Assembly: GCA_035687895.1 (NCBI GenBank)
Contig: DASRUE010000086.1
Coordinates: forward strand, 1 to 7,735
Direction: 5' to 3'
From: JAERML01 sp035687895
GTDB lineage: Bacteria > Bacteroidota > Ignavibacteria > UBA10030 > UBA6906
Length of the DNA: 7,735 bases
Notes under the pieces: model-generated
Seen by the model: the letters and a program-made list of their open reading frames with translations, nothing else
Told to the model about the DNA's origin: nothing
The model's database searches: none
Position numbers and translations under genes: made by a program
Shown here: piece after piece, positions 1 through 7,120 of the stretch
Position numbering within the stretch: the stretch's first letter is position 1
Layout of the letters: each line of letters opens with the position of its first letter

Positions 1-1221
1 GGTCACGCCGAGAATTCGATGCACTGGAGAGGCAGCAACATAATACAGCGTGCGGACACCGTCGCTGATGAACTCACTCACTACTGTATCCAATCCGTCA
101 TTGTCGTAGTCACCACAAACGATCGCTTCAACAACACTGCCAGTGACAGACGTCCACTCGGGTGCGGATGAGAAGTTGCCTGCCTGGTTCACATAGATGC
201 GACATGGTTGCCACCAACCTCCGGTGAGCAGGTCCTTGTCTCCATCATGGTCAATATCTGCGAGGTTGATTCCCGACCCATAGCCGGAAAAAGCAGACGT
301 CCAGAACGGTGTAGTGCTGAGCAGCCCTGTCGCATTAATGTAGATTTTGAATCTGCCTGTTCCTCCAAGCTGGTCATTGTCGGAGATGGCAAGGTCCAGA
401 AATCCGTTGTTATCGACATCCCCGATGAAAAGGGAATTCGCTTGCTGGCTTGCGTCTGCTGATGACCAGACTGCCGTTCTTCCGATGGAATCCACATCGT
501 TCCGGTATATCCTGTTCGGACCGGACTCGTTGGCAAAAACCAAATCGAGATCACCGTCCGCATCGAAGTCCCCCCATCCCACATCGTAACTATATCCCGT
601 CTCACTGCTCAACCATCTCGGAAGAGAATCGAGGATGCCGCGATGATTGTAATAGATCCTGTTTCGTTCAGGGTGACTGTAATACGACTCACCACCTGCG
701 ACAGCAAGGTCAAGATCGCCGTCGTTATCGGCGTCGCCAAGGGCGCAACTGAACGTGAACATGGAATCCCGCGAGACCCACGACGGCAGGGAGCCGAACG
801 TTCCACCGTTGTTCATGTATACCTTCACCCTCCCTTTTTCTGCAAACCTACCAGGACCAAGATAGACCGATACGGCAATATCCGGATATCCATCCCCGTT
901 GATATCACCGATGGAAAGATGTCCGTGATAATCCACGTCGCCGGATTGCCAGCCGGGAGTGGTGGGAAGCGACCCCGAACCGTTGTTGAAGTAGATGGCT
1001 ACACGTTGGCGAGCCATGTCATTGCCATTGGCTACAGCCAGATCAAGCCAACCGTCCCTGTTGAAGTCGCCCCACCCTGCACCGGTGGAATAGTTGGAAA
1101 CATCCGCGGAAGTCCACACAGGCGATGTGCTGAAAGGAACCTGGGCCTGCAATGAAGAGATCTGAAGCAATGCGATGGCGCCAATGATTGCGTGATACTT
1201 GTGCATCGTTGTCTTCATCAT
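1..1221 (-). CDS. Secreted seven-repeat FG-GAP/VCBS beta-propeller protein (3' end outside window)
   Basis: The frame stays open from the ATG to the window edge, giving 407 residues with no stop, so the C-terminus is missing. Residues 1-26 form a signal peptide with predicted cleavage at LQA|Q. Seven repeats follow. Each has a W-x-S motif (Trp at about 36, 91, 148, 203, 252, 307, 356), then 14-15 residues later a GD-x-(D/N)-x-(D/N)-G calcium-loop core (GD, or AD in repeat 6, at about 51, 105, 162, 217, 267, 321, 370), then an IYxN-like strand. This is the VCBS/FG-GAP pattern of integrin-like propellers, and seven repeats would close a seven-bladed ring. The role is probably extracellular binding or adhesion; the ligand is unknown. 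A T9SS sorting domain may follow outside the window. It lies 15 bases after the M28 peptidase gene, so co-transcription is likely. ATG codons at 1221 and 1218 are adjacent; GGAGG is 4 or 7 bases upstream, so 1218 is equally possible. Confidence 0.9.
   Translation of the reverse strand, partial: MMKTTMHKYHAIIGAIALLQISSLQAQVPFSTSPVWTSADVSNYSTGAGWGDFNRDGWLDLAVANGNDMARQRVAIYFNNGSGSLPTTPGWQSGDVDYHGHLSIGDINGDGYPDIAVSVYLGPGRFAEKGRVKVYMNNGGTFGSLPSWVSRDSMFTFSCALGDADNDGDLDLAVAGGESYYSHPERNRIYYNHRGILDSLPRWLSSETGYSYDVGWGDFDADGDLDLVFANESGPNRIYRNDVDSIGRTAVWSSADASQQANSLFIGDVDNNGFLDLAISDNDQLGGTGRFKIYINATGLLSTTPFWTSAFSGYGSGINLADIDHDGDKDLLTGGWWQPCRIYVNQAGNFSSAPEWTSVTGSVVEAIVCGDYDNDGLDTVVSEFISDGVRTLYYVAASPVHRILGVT
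37..1119 (-). repeat. Seven tandem FG-GAP/VCBS protein repeats, about 49-57 codons each
   Basis: The coding repeats run from the first VWTS motif to the last LYYV strand of the propeller gene. The cores in order are GDFNRDGWLD, GDINGDGYPD, GDADNDGDLD, GDFDADGDLD, GDVDNNGFLD, ADIDHDGDKD and GDYDNDGLD. GD-to-GD spacing is about 54, 57, 55, 50, 54 and 49 residues. The seventh core is one residue shorter between the Gly and the final Asp. The repeats are similar as protein and not obviously as DNA, which suggests old duplication rather than recent expansion. Confidence 0.85.
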
Positions 1222-1225
1222 GCGT

Positions 1226-1230
1226 CCTCC
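1226..1230 (-). promoter_or_regulatory. Shine-Dalgarno of the FG-GAP protein gene
   Basis: On the minus strand GGAGG lies between the stop of the M28 peptidase gene (TAG at 1237-1239) and the two adjacent ATG codons at 1221 and 1218. Spacing is 4 bases to the first and 7 to the second. With only 15 bases between the two genes, there is no room for a separate promoter or terminator, which supports an operon. Confidence 0.75.
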
Positions 1231-1236
1231 AACGCG

Positions 1237-3405
1237 CTACTTCACTAGCAGCATCCGCTTTGTTGTCACTTTCCCATCTGACCTGAGTGTATAGAAGTAG
1301 AACCCGCTCGCCGCTGTTGTTGCATCCCACACAACATCATAGCGGCCCGGGAATTTTGCTTCATCCACAAGTGTAGCTATCTCCCGCCCAAGCACATCGA
1401 ACACCTTGAGGGACACGACTCCCGAACCATTGACCTCAAATCCAATGTTCGTCATTGGATTGAATGGATTCGGGTAATTCTGCTCCAGACGGAAAGTGAA
1501 GGGCCGGCCACCACCGGGTTCTCCCACACTCACCACTGGACCAAGTACCACCGTATCAGAATGCGCACTCTCATTGCCGGAGGAGTCAATAGCGGTTAGA
1601 AAATAGAACCGCGGCCACGCAGTTCCAGCGGTATCGATGCAGAGGGTATCCGTATATGGCTGGGTTGTCAGGGGAACAAAGCTCGTCATCGAATCAATGC
1701 TGCGGTAGATGTTGTATCCTTGCAAATCCATCTCAAGGTTCTGTCGCCACGTGAGAAGAGCGCCGTGGGCGTAGTTCTCCACCCACACGCCTGTTGGCTT
1801 CTCGGGAACCACCTTCGGAACCCCTGAGAGCTCTGTGATTACGCCTTCGCGTCCTGCTAGATCAACGATCGATACACCGACATAGTAGCGCGTTCCGGCC
1901 GTGAGTCCATTCAATCTCGTCCAGCGGGTTGTGACCAGCGAATTCGACGTGTAGACCCCCGGCACCGTGCCAATGTACACTTTGTAGCGATACCAATCGG
2001 GAACCTGAACGCTATCCCAACTGGCATACAATGAAGTTCCATCGCCCCAATCTCGTATTTGGAGCCCAGCTACCGACGCCGGCATCATATCAAGAGTTAA
2101 CAGCATGGCAAGGCCGGACTTGACGATCTCTGTGCAGTACGCAATATCGAGATACTGTAGCAGATCATTGGACGTGTGGTAGTATGGACTGAAATCCCGT
2201 TCGATGCAGAATACCGTTCGGTAGTTCTGTTGCCAGAACGAATAGCTGTCACTCCCGGAACGATAGCTTATTGTAGGCACAGGATTGAGCACGGTGTAGT
2301 GCGTCATGATCGCTGCATGGAGATCCCGGTATGCTTCGCTTGTGGTGTACCACACGATGTAGACATCATGATCTGTTTGAACGGGATTCCGGTTCGCAAT
2401 CATATCATAGTTCTGCATACAGCGAATATCGCGGTTCGCTGTTCGGGCGCGTTGCGCATAACTTGCACTCCCTAGCAGACCTGCTTCTTCTGCGGCATAC
2501 CCCATGAATCGCATCGTGTACGCGGGCTGGTAGTTGATAAGTTTCAACACTCTCGCCATCTCTATCGCCGCGGCGGTGCCGGACGCGTTGTCATCCGCCC
2601 CCGGTGCCTGGCCAAACGATGGCATATCGTCATGGTGGCCTCCGACGATGAGTTCTGCGCTGGGAGTCACGGTGCCGGGAATTGTCGCCACAACATTTGC
2701 CTGCCAACCGCCGCCGTACTGGAAGCTATCGAGCGCAACATCAGCAATCCCGGCTGCGATGTATCTCGCTTTCACCCAGCGCGAGACACTATCATGGTTG
2801 GTGTTGTTCCAATACCGTGAGCCCAGGTCTCCCAACCCCTGTATCGTCGACCTGATGACGGTGTCGCTTACATTCGCTATGACATCGGAAATGAAATCGT
2901 TGGGTCTGTCAACCGCTCCCAATGGCAAATGTGTTACGTGAGTCTCTGCGGGAATTTCCCAGCGCTCGATCTCCACGCAGGTGTACCCCAATTCCCTCAA
3001 CTGCTCAAACACCTGCGGCGCCGCTTTCACAATATCAAAGTCCGGCGAGCTGTGCAGGACCCTGCAGCTCAGCCCGGTGTACGTCCGCTGATGCTTGTTA
3101 CCGGGATGCGTGCCGACGACAGCATACGAGTCACTCCACGGCCTATCATCAATGATACTTGCATTGAGGTGCGCCTTGTTGAGTTGAGCCAAGGCTTTGA
3201 AGTCGGCGCCCACAAGCAAGAACTCCGGGGAGCGTTGATAAACCCGCAAGCTTGTCAGCACAGTGCGGCTCGCCTCACTGAATTGATCCGTCGGGATTCG
3301 CAACAAGACCTCATCAGTCTGCGAGAAGAGATTCGTAGAAAGAAGAATCAACGCCAGCACAATAAATGCCGGAGGCTTTAATCTGTTAATCGAACTTGAT
3401 GTCAT
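1237..3405 (-). CDS. Secreted M28-family zinc peptidase with two FnIII-like domains and T9SS sorting domain
   Basis: 722 residues. A signal peptide covers 1-28 (cleavage at LFS|Q). Residues about 30-185 are an unassigned N-terminal region, possibly a propeptide. The catalytic domain spans about 186-440 and shows the M28 residues: H257 and D259 in GGHHDD, D272 in GADDNASG, the E306-E307 pair in AAEEAGLLGS, D334 in QNYDMIA, and H410 in YYHTSND. By family analogy H257, D272, E307, D334 and H410 bind the zinc ions and E306 is the general base. Two fibronectin III-like domains follow (about 443-528 and 534-616), a GEPGGG linker, and a T9SS type A sorting domain (about 636-722) with LEQNYPNPFNP and a KRMLLVK end. 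The enzyme should be exported by Sec and then T9SS and act as an extracellular or surface aminopeptidase-like hydrolase; the substrate cannot be told. The ATG start is fixed by AAAGGAG seven bases upstream and by the signal peptide. Confidence 0.93.
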   Translation of the reverse strand: MTSSSINRLKPPAFIVLALILLSTNLFSQTDEVLLRIPTDQFSEASRTVLTSLRVYQRSPEFLLVGADFKALAQLNKAHLNASIIDDRPWSDSYAVVGTHPGNKHQRTYTGLSCRVLHSSPDFDIVKAAPQVFEQLRELGYTCVEIERWEIPAETHVTHLPLGAVDRPNDFISDVIANVSDTVIRSTIQGLGDLGSRYWNNTNHDSVSRWVKARYIAAGIADVALDSFQYGGGWQANVVATIPGTVTPSAELIVGGHHDDMPSFGQAPGADDNASGTAAAIEMARVLKLINYQPAYTMRFMGYAAEEAGLLGSASYAQRARTANRDIRCMQNYDMIANRNPVQTDHDVYIVWYTTSEAYRDLHAAIMTHYTVLNPVPTISYRSGSDSYSFWQQNYRTVFCIERDFSPYYHTSNDLLQYLDIAYCTEIVKSGLAMLLTLDMMPASVAGLQIRDWGDGTSLYASWDSVQVPDWYRYKVYIGTVPGVYTSNSLVTTRWTRLNGLTAGTRYYVGVSIVDLAGREGVITELSGVPKVVPEKPTGVWVENYAHGALLTWRQNLEMDLQGYNIYRSIDSMTSFVPLTTQPYTDTLCIDTAGTAWPRFYFLTAIDSSGNESAHSDTVVLGPVVSVGEPGGGRPFTFRLEQNYPNPFNPMTNIGFEVNGSGVVSLKVFDVLGREIATLVDEAKFPGRYDVVWDATTAASGFYFYTLRSDGKVTTKRMLLVK

Positions 3406-3412
3406 AGCACTT

Positions 3413-3419
3413 CTCCTTT
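3413..3419 (-). promoter_or_regulatory. Shine-Dalgarno of the M28 peptidase gene
   Basis: On the minus strand AAAGGAG precedes the ATG at 3405 by seven bases (AAGTGCT), an ideal position. From the second A of the site to the base after the ATG, this leader is identical to that of the M16 peptidase gene at the other end of the window. Confidence 0.8.
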
Positions 3420-3669
3420 GGGTTCATGGTTCTGCCTTCTGCCTCTTTCCGCATCCAGCCTTCACGATGACAAAGGGGTAAGACAGGGCAAAAGCACATG
3501 CTCAAAAGTGCATTCAGAAAAGAATCTTGGATGGAAGCGTGGTAGAGAGTATTGGAAGGAACTGCATGGAGCGGATGGTAATTCCGCCCGTCTTTGATGT
3601 ATTCCCAGTAGAATTAAGCTAAATTTTTCTCTTAGTCAAATGGCTTGCAACCAGATGAACTCTAACCGA

Positions 3670-3774
3670 CCGTCGTTGAAGGTAAATGAGATTCTTTGTT
3701 CCAACAAACCCACTTGCATTCAGTTGATACAAGTAAACGCCTCGTGCATGAGAACGACAGCACTTTTCATCGAA
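3670..3774 (-). pseudogene. Relic of a T9SS type A sorting domain
   Basis: Read on the minus strand, this non-coding stretch translates without a stop to a peptide beginning FD and containing GVYLYQLNASGFVGTK, then NLIYLQ. That is the last strand pair of a T9SS type A sorting domain (family pattern: FD..., SGVYxYxL, GxFxxTKKxxLxK). There is no start codon, signal peptide or upstream domain. An in-frame TGA (3775-3777) lies just before it, and the frame runs on past the usual end to a TAG at 3619-3621. It is in the same frame as the upstream mosaic gene, whose own complete sorting domain ends at 3793. I infer the 3' remnant of a former cargo gene, or of an older end of this gene. The N-terminal half of the sorting domain (QNYPNPFNP) is not visible here. 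Confidence 0.65.
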
Positions 3775-3792
3775 TCAGCCCCCGTAGGTGGA

Positions 3793-6783
3793 TCATCTAA
3801 GCATTATCATTCTTTTCGACAGAACCCTGTCGCCTGACCGAGCCTGGTAAAAATATGCTCCGCTCGCGACCGGCATCCCCACAGCGTTGGTCCCATCCCA
3901 CACGATGCTGTGAACTCCGGCCGGAACACGCTCGTACGCGAAGCTCTTCACTTGGCGCCCGAGCACGTCGAAAACTGCCAGCGTGAGGTCCGCCTGCGAT
4001 GGCATGCTGATTTGAATCGTGGTAGTCGGGTTGAATGGATTCGGATAGTTTTGCTCCATTTCAAACATTTGTGGAATCTCCTTCGCTCCTTCACCGACGC
4101 TCGTAAGAAGATCGCCACCGGAAATGAGCGCGACATTCCCCTGCTGCCCACCCATAATGATTTCCAAGCTGCTGTTTCCGTCGATGTCAGGAACAACTGC
4201 AACCTCACGGGCCTGTTGAGTTCCAGTAGGATAAAGCGCAAGCTGCACACCATCCTGTCCCCTGACGATCATCGTTCCTTGATTCTGAACTGCCAGCACA
4301 ACATCGTCGACATCATCGTTATTCAAATCGGAAATCGCCGCGGCACCCATCGTATTGCCGGTCGGGAGAGACCAGACGATATTGCCGTTTGCCCCGTTAA
4401 TGCAATAGACTCCTCGAAGAAGGAGCGGAGCAACTATTTCATCCACACCATCTCCGGTGACGTCTCTCAATCGGATCAGCTGCATCACCCCGCTCCCTCC
4501 GGTAGGACGGGACCACATCTGCGTTCCCGACTCCCCATCCACACGATGGACCGGTCCCCAGAACGCGCTCACAATCAGATCTGGCGTTTGACCTGAAACA
4601 GGCCAGGCGAGCACTTCTTTGCCGCCACCACTTGCAGAAGGAACGACGAAATCCCACAAGAGTGCGCCGTTGGTGCCATTGAAAGCACTGGCTTTGTACG
4701 ACGGTTCCCCCACGCAACCAACAACATCGGGAACCCCATCGCCACTGATGTCACCCACAGCCGTCACTGCATGTGTGAAACCATGGAGCGGAGATATCCA
4801 GCGTATGTTGCCATTTGTCCCATCGAACAGATACACGCTGCGTCTCCCACCCACACCACCAGCATCCGTCGCACTTCCGGCAGCAAAGACTTCTGAGACG
4901 CCATCGCCGCTAAAATCCATAGACGCATCAACGCCGGTAATATCGCCCAACCCAAAGCTATCCGGATTGTCCGTCCCAAACTGCCACAGGATTTGTCCGT
5001 TGAATCCGTTCAGTGCATACACGTGTTCATTGCCTCCACCGGTTCCAATAATAACATCCTTGTAGCCATCCTGATTCAGATCAGCGACAGCAAGGGCCTT
5101 CTGGTGAGAGTAGTCTCCGGTTGAACCTATGGAGCCTGCACTGGTATTTGCGATGTAGGTGTTGAATGCCCAGAGGGTGTCGTTCGAAACAGACGCGTTG
5201 CCATTGAGCGCCATCGTCCAATAGTTCTCAGAGGACACAACCACATCGGGTGTTCCATCGCTGGTGATGTCACTTATTGAACGGACTGCCTTCATCAGCT
5301 TTTGGTTTGAGCTTGTGCGAGGGTTGTTCGGGACGGTAAACGTCCAGAAGGGCTGACCCAACAGGACGACCGATGCATCTCCGCTTCCTCTTAACACGAC
5401 ATTGGTCACCGGTCCGTTCGATGCGTTGCTTGTAATCTTCAACGTATCTATATACGCCGTTGCTGAGGCTGGACTAAACCAGACACGGAACGACTTGCTC
5501 GCAAGCGAGTCAATCGACACAGGAAATGTCACCGCATCCAGCCGGAATGCGGAATCCGAAACGGTCATGGCTGAGATGCTGAGCTGAGGACCACCCTGAT
5601 TCTGAATCGAGATCCGCCATGAATTCGAGCTGCCAACCCGTCGAGCCCCAAAGTCATAAGATGAACTCGTGGAGAGCGTCGGACTACCATAGATCCCATA
5701 CCCTCGCACGGGCAGTACCTTCACGCCCTCATCGGGATCGTTGGAGTAGATTCTCACACTGGCGGAATCACGACCGAAGGCGGTTGGTGTGAATGCAAGT
5801 GGAAGAAGGTCGGACCCTCCAGCCACAATCGTCAGCGGGGTAGCAATGGATGCAACCACAGTACCGGACAGGGCAACGATGACGCTGTCGATAACGAGCG
5901 CCGCTGTACCGGCATTCTGCAAACCCACGTCGGCATTCCGCGGTTCCCCGATCCGCACTCCACCAAAGTCGACGAGTGACACACCGAGATTGATGTCCGG
6001 TGTGCCGCTCCCACTGAGATCATACTTGTACAATGACCGTCCCGAGCTGGCACCAACTGGTTCCGCAACAAGCCAGAGATAATTTCCATCCCAGGCCAGC
6101 CCCCTTGGGTTAGAATCAATCGTTGGAGACTCCGGCATCGGAATAGTCCGCACCGTGTCACCCGTAACCGGATCGACAACATAGATGAGATTCAGATTTG
6201 GTTCGGTACTATTGAGATCCATTGCATAGTAAAGGTACTGTCCATCCCATGCAGTTCCCTGGGGCTGCTGCCCTATCGAGGGGATCGTGTCAATGATCGT
6301 CTTGGTGACAACATCATACTTGTAAAGTCCGGCTTGTGCGTTCGGCGAGTACAATGATACCCAAAGACCTGTTCCATCCCAGCATGCGCCACCAAGGAAC
6401 CAGGTAGTTGAAGGAGGAATAATAGAATCGACGAGTGCACCGGCAGTTGAAACTCTGTAGATCCGTCCTGTGCTTCCACTGCCACGTATGTACCAGAAGT
6501 GAGAACCGTCCCACGCCAGCCCCTGACTTGAGTTCAAGCCCGTGACAACGCTGTCGACGACATTGCCATTGAAATCGAGCTTATAAACATGTCCACGGCT
6601 AAAAACCGCCGTCGTTGTTCCACTGGACATGTACAAGTGTGTGCTGTCTGCGAACGCTCCCCACACTTGATTCCAGTAGGTTGAATTTGGCAATGGAATC
6701 ACCTGCACAATACTCTGGCTATAGGCGATTTCCGCCACCAGGGAAAGACAGGCCACCACAACGAGTTGACGAAAAGAAATCAT
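3793..6783 (-). CDS. Large T9SS-exported mosaic protein: WDG propeller, two ASH-like domains, FG-GAP/PQQ-like repeats, sorting domain
   Basis: 996 residues from the chosen ATG. A signal peptide covers 1-22 (cleavage at AYS|Q). Residues about 37-258 hold five propeller-like repeats, four with AWDG- or CWDG-type motifs (near 90, 135, 178, 230) and strands such as YKLDFNGNVVDSV. Two Ig-like domains of the ASH/'choice-of-anchor D' type follow (about 262-365 and 368-469; DFG near 272 and 377, RIYSNDPDEG at 344). Residues about 500-890 carry roughly eight repeats joining an FG-GAP core (DITSDGTPD, DLNQDGYKD, DISGDGVPD, DVTGDGVDE) to a PQQ-like NGxNGxxxW strand. The T9SS type A sorting domain is about 906-996 (QNYPNPFNP at 911, KRMIMLR end). 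The likely role is a surface binding or scaffold protein; no catalytic motif was seen. The frame extends upstream to a GTG at 6912, but that Pro-rich stretch is unlikely coding: the ATG has GAGG five bases upstream and starts the signal peptide. Confidence 0.9.
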   Translation of the reverse strand: MISFRQLVVVACLSLVAEIAYSQSIVQVIPLPNSTYWNQVWGAFADSTHLYMSSGTTTAVFSRGHVYKLDFNGNVVDSVVTGLNSSQGLAWDGSHFWYIRGSGSTGRIYRVSTAGALVDSIIPPSTTWFLGGACWDGTGLWVSLYSPNAQAGLYKYDVVTKTIIDTIPSIGQQPQGTAWDGQYLYYAMDLNSTEPNLNLIYVVDPVTGDTVRTIPMPESPTIDSNPRGLAWDGNYLWLVAEPVGASSGRSLYKYDLSGSGTPDINLGVSLVDFGGVRIGEPRNADVGLQNAGTAALVIDSVIVALSGTVVASIATPLTIVAGGSDLLPLAFTPTAFGRDSASVRIYSNDPDEGVKVLPVRGYGIYGSPTLSTSSSYDFGARRVGSSNSWRISIQNQGGPQLSISAMTVSDSAFRLDAVTFPVSIDSLASKSFRVWFSPASATAYIDTLKITSNASNGPVTNVVLRGSGDASVVLLGQPFWTFTVPNNPRTSSNQKLMKAVRSISDITSDGTPDVVVSSENYWTMALNGNASVSNDTLWAFNTYIANTSAGSIGSTGDYSHQKALAVADLNQDGYKDVIIGTGGGNEHVYALNGFNGQILWQFGTDNPDSFGLGDITGVDASMDFSGDGVSEVFAAGSATDAGGVGGRRSVYLFDGTNGNIRWISPLHGFTHAVTAVGDISGDGVPDVVGCVGEPSYKASAFNGTNGALLWDFVVPSASGGGKEVLAWPVSGQTPDLIVSAFWGPVHRVDGESGTQMWSRPTGGSGVMQLIRLRDVTGDGVDEIVAPLLLRGVYCINGANGNIVWSLPTGNTMGAAAISDLNNDDVDDVVLAVQNQGTMIVRGQDGVQLALYPTGTQQAREVAVVPDIDGNSSLEIIMGGQQGNVALISGGDLLTSVGEGAKEIPQMFEMEQNYPNPFNPTTTIQISMPSQADLTLAVFDVLGRQVKSFAYERVPAGVHSIVWDGTNAVGMPVASGAYFYQARSGDRVLSKRMIMLR

Positions 6784-6788
6784 GCGAA

Positions 6789-6792
6789 CCTC
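6789..6792 (-). promoter_or_regulatory. Weak Shine-Dalgarno that decides the start of the mosaic propeller gene
   Basis: On the minus strand GAGG lies five bases before the ATG at 6783. It is weaker than the sites of the two peptidase genes, but together with the signal peptide that starts at this ATG it favours 6783 over the in-frame GTG at 6912. Confidence 0.55.
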
Positions 6793-6986
6793 GGTGTTTG
6801 AATGAACTTCAGATTCACCCGGCGTCCGATTCCTCGGGGGAGGGTTAGCAGGGAAAAGAGAAGGCGGACACAGGAAGGGAGCGGTAACTGATATCAAGAT
6901 AGAAAAAACCACGAAGAATGCAACGCCCTCTGAGTGATCGAAAGAGGTGTTGTCTTCGCCAGTTGTTGAAACCGCTTCTGGACTTT

Positions 6987-7001
6987 TTGAATGAGATTCA
7001 A
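6987..7001. promoter_or_regulatory. Inverted repeat TTGAAT-GAG-ATTCAA, possible operator
   Basis: The two 6-base arms are perfect reverse complements around a 3-base centre, and an AT-rich stretch follows. The site sits 119 bases before the M16 start and 203 bases before the mosaic gene start. Its position in a divergent promoter region fits a dimeric repressor or activator site, but a match of this length can also arise by chance. Confidence 0.3.
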
Positions 7002-7106
7002 CATATTAGTTACCACACGCCGGGCATCTCGCCATCAGTTGCGCATCCACTCTGTCCGCCGCTTGTCGTATTTCGCGTTCACCACGAACGATTGCGAAAT
7101 CTAACG

Positions 7107-7113
7107 TAAGGAG
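7107..7113 (+). promoter_or_regulatory. Shine-Dalgarno of the M16 peptidase gene
   Basis: TAAGGAG lies seven bases (AAGTGCT) before the ATG at 7121. This is strong support for that start, although it gives the protein a long charged or polar segment before the hydrophobic part of its signal peptide. Confidence 0.8.
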
Positions 7114-7120
7114 AAGTGCT

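Larger units (their letters stand above)
3406..3792. other. Intergenic region between the M28 peptidase gene and the mosaic propeller gene
   Basis: This 387-base stretch must hold the end of the upstream transcript and the leader of the M28 gene. It contains the M28 Shine-Dalgarno and the sorting-domain relic at 3670-3774. It also holds a 7-pair hairpin-forming sequence (arms 3569-3575 and 3583-3589, one G-U pair in minus-strand RNA) that lacks a following T tract. I find no convincing intact gene and no exact match to the Bacteroidetes promoter consensus (TTG, then TAnnTTTG). Confidence 0.6.
6784..7120. other. Divergent intergenic region between the mosaic propeller gene and the M16 peptidase gene
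   Basis: These 337 bases separate two divergently transcribed genes and so should hold both promoters and any shared control site. I see a 15-base inverted repeat (6987-7001), a nearby AT-rich stretch (7001-7010), and the Shine-Dalgarno sites at each end. No clear promoter pair can be assigned. Short open frames here have no supporting features. Confidence 0.6.

Noticed and set aside
189..605. Minus-strand open frame of 138 codons
   Set aside because: It is a frame-shifted reading of the FG-GAP gene on the same strand; the repeats continue unbroken in the other frame.
643..1155. Plus-strand open frame of 170 codons
   Set aside because: It lies antisense to the FG-GAP protein, whose seven repeats fix the true frame. 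No domain or signal was seen in the plus-strand translation.
2534..2941. Plus-strand open frame of 135 codons
   Set aside because: It is antisense to the M28 catalytic domain, where all active-site residues are in place on the minus strand.
3466..3480. Bacteroidetes-type promoter before the M28 gene
   Set aside because: The minus strand reads TACCCCTTTG, which has four instead of two bases between TA and TTTG, so the match to TAnnTTTG is not good enough.
3569..3589. Hairpin as a transcription terminator
   Set aside because: The stem is short, has a G-U pair in minus-strand RNA, and no T tract follows it on that strand.
3640..3837. Plus-strand open frame of 65 codons in the intergenic region
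   Set aside because: It is antisense to the sorting-domain relic and the end of the mosaic gene, and shows no ribosome site or domain.
3910..4596. Plus-strand open frame of 228 codons
   Set aside because: It is antisense to the FG-GAP/PQQ-like and sorting-domain part of the mosaic gene, with no recognisable domain.
6718..6783. Lipoprotein signal (VVAC) in the mosaic protein
   Set aside because: The hydrophobic stretch before that Cys is only about six residues long, the signal continues past it to AYS|Q, and the protein carries a T9SS sorting domain instead.
6784..6912. N-terminal extension of the mosaic gene to a GTG
   Set aside because: The added 43 residues are Pro-rich and would bury the clear signal peptide that starts at the ATG at 6783.
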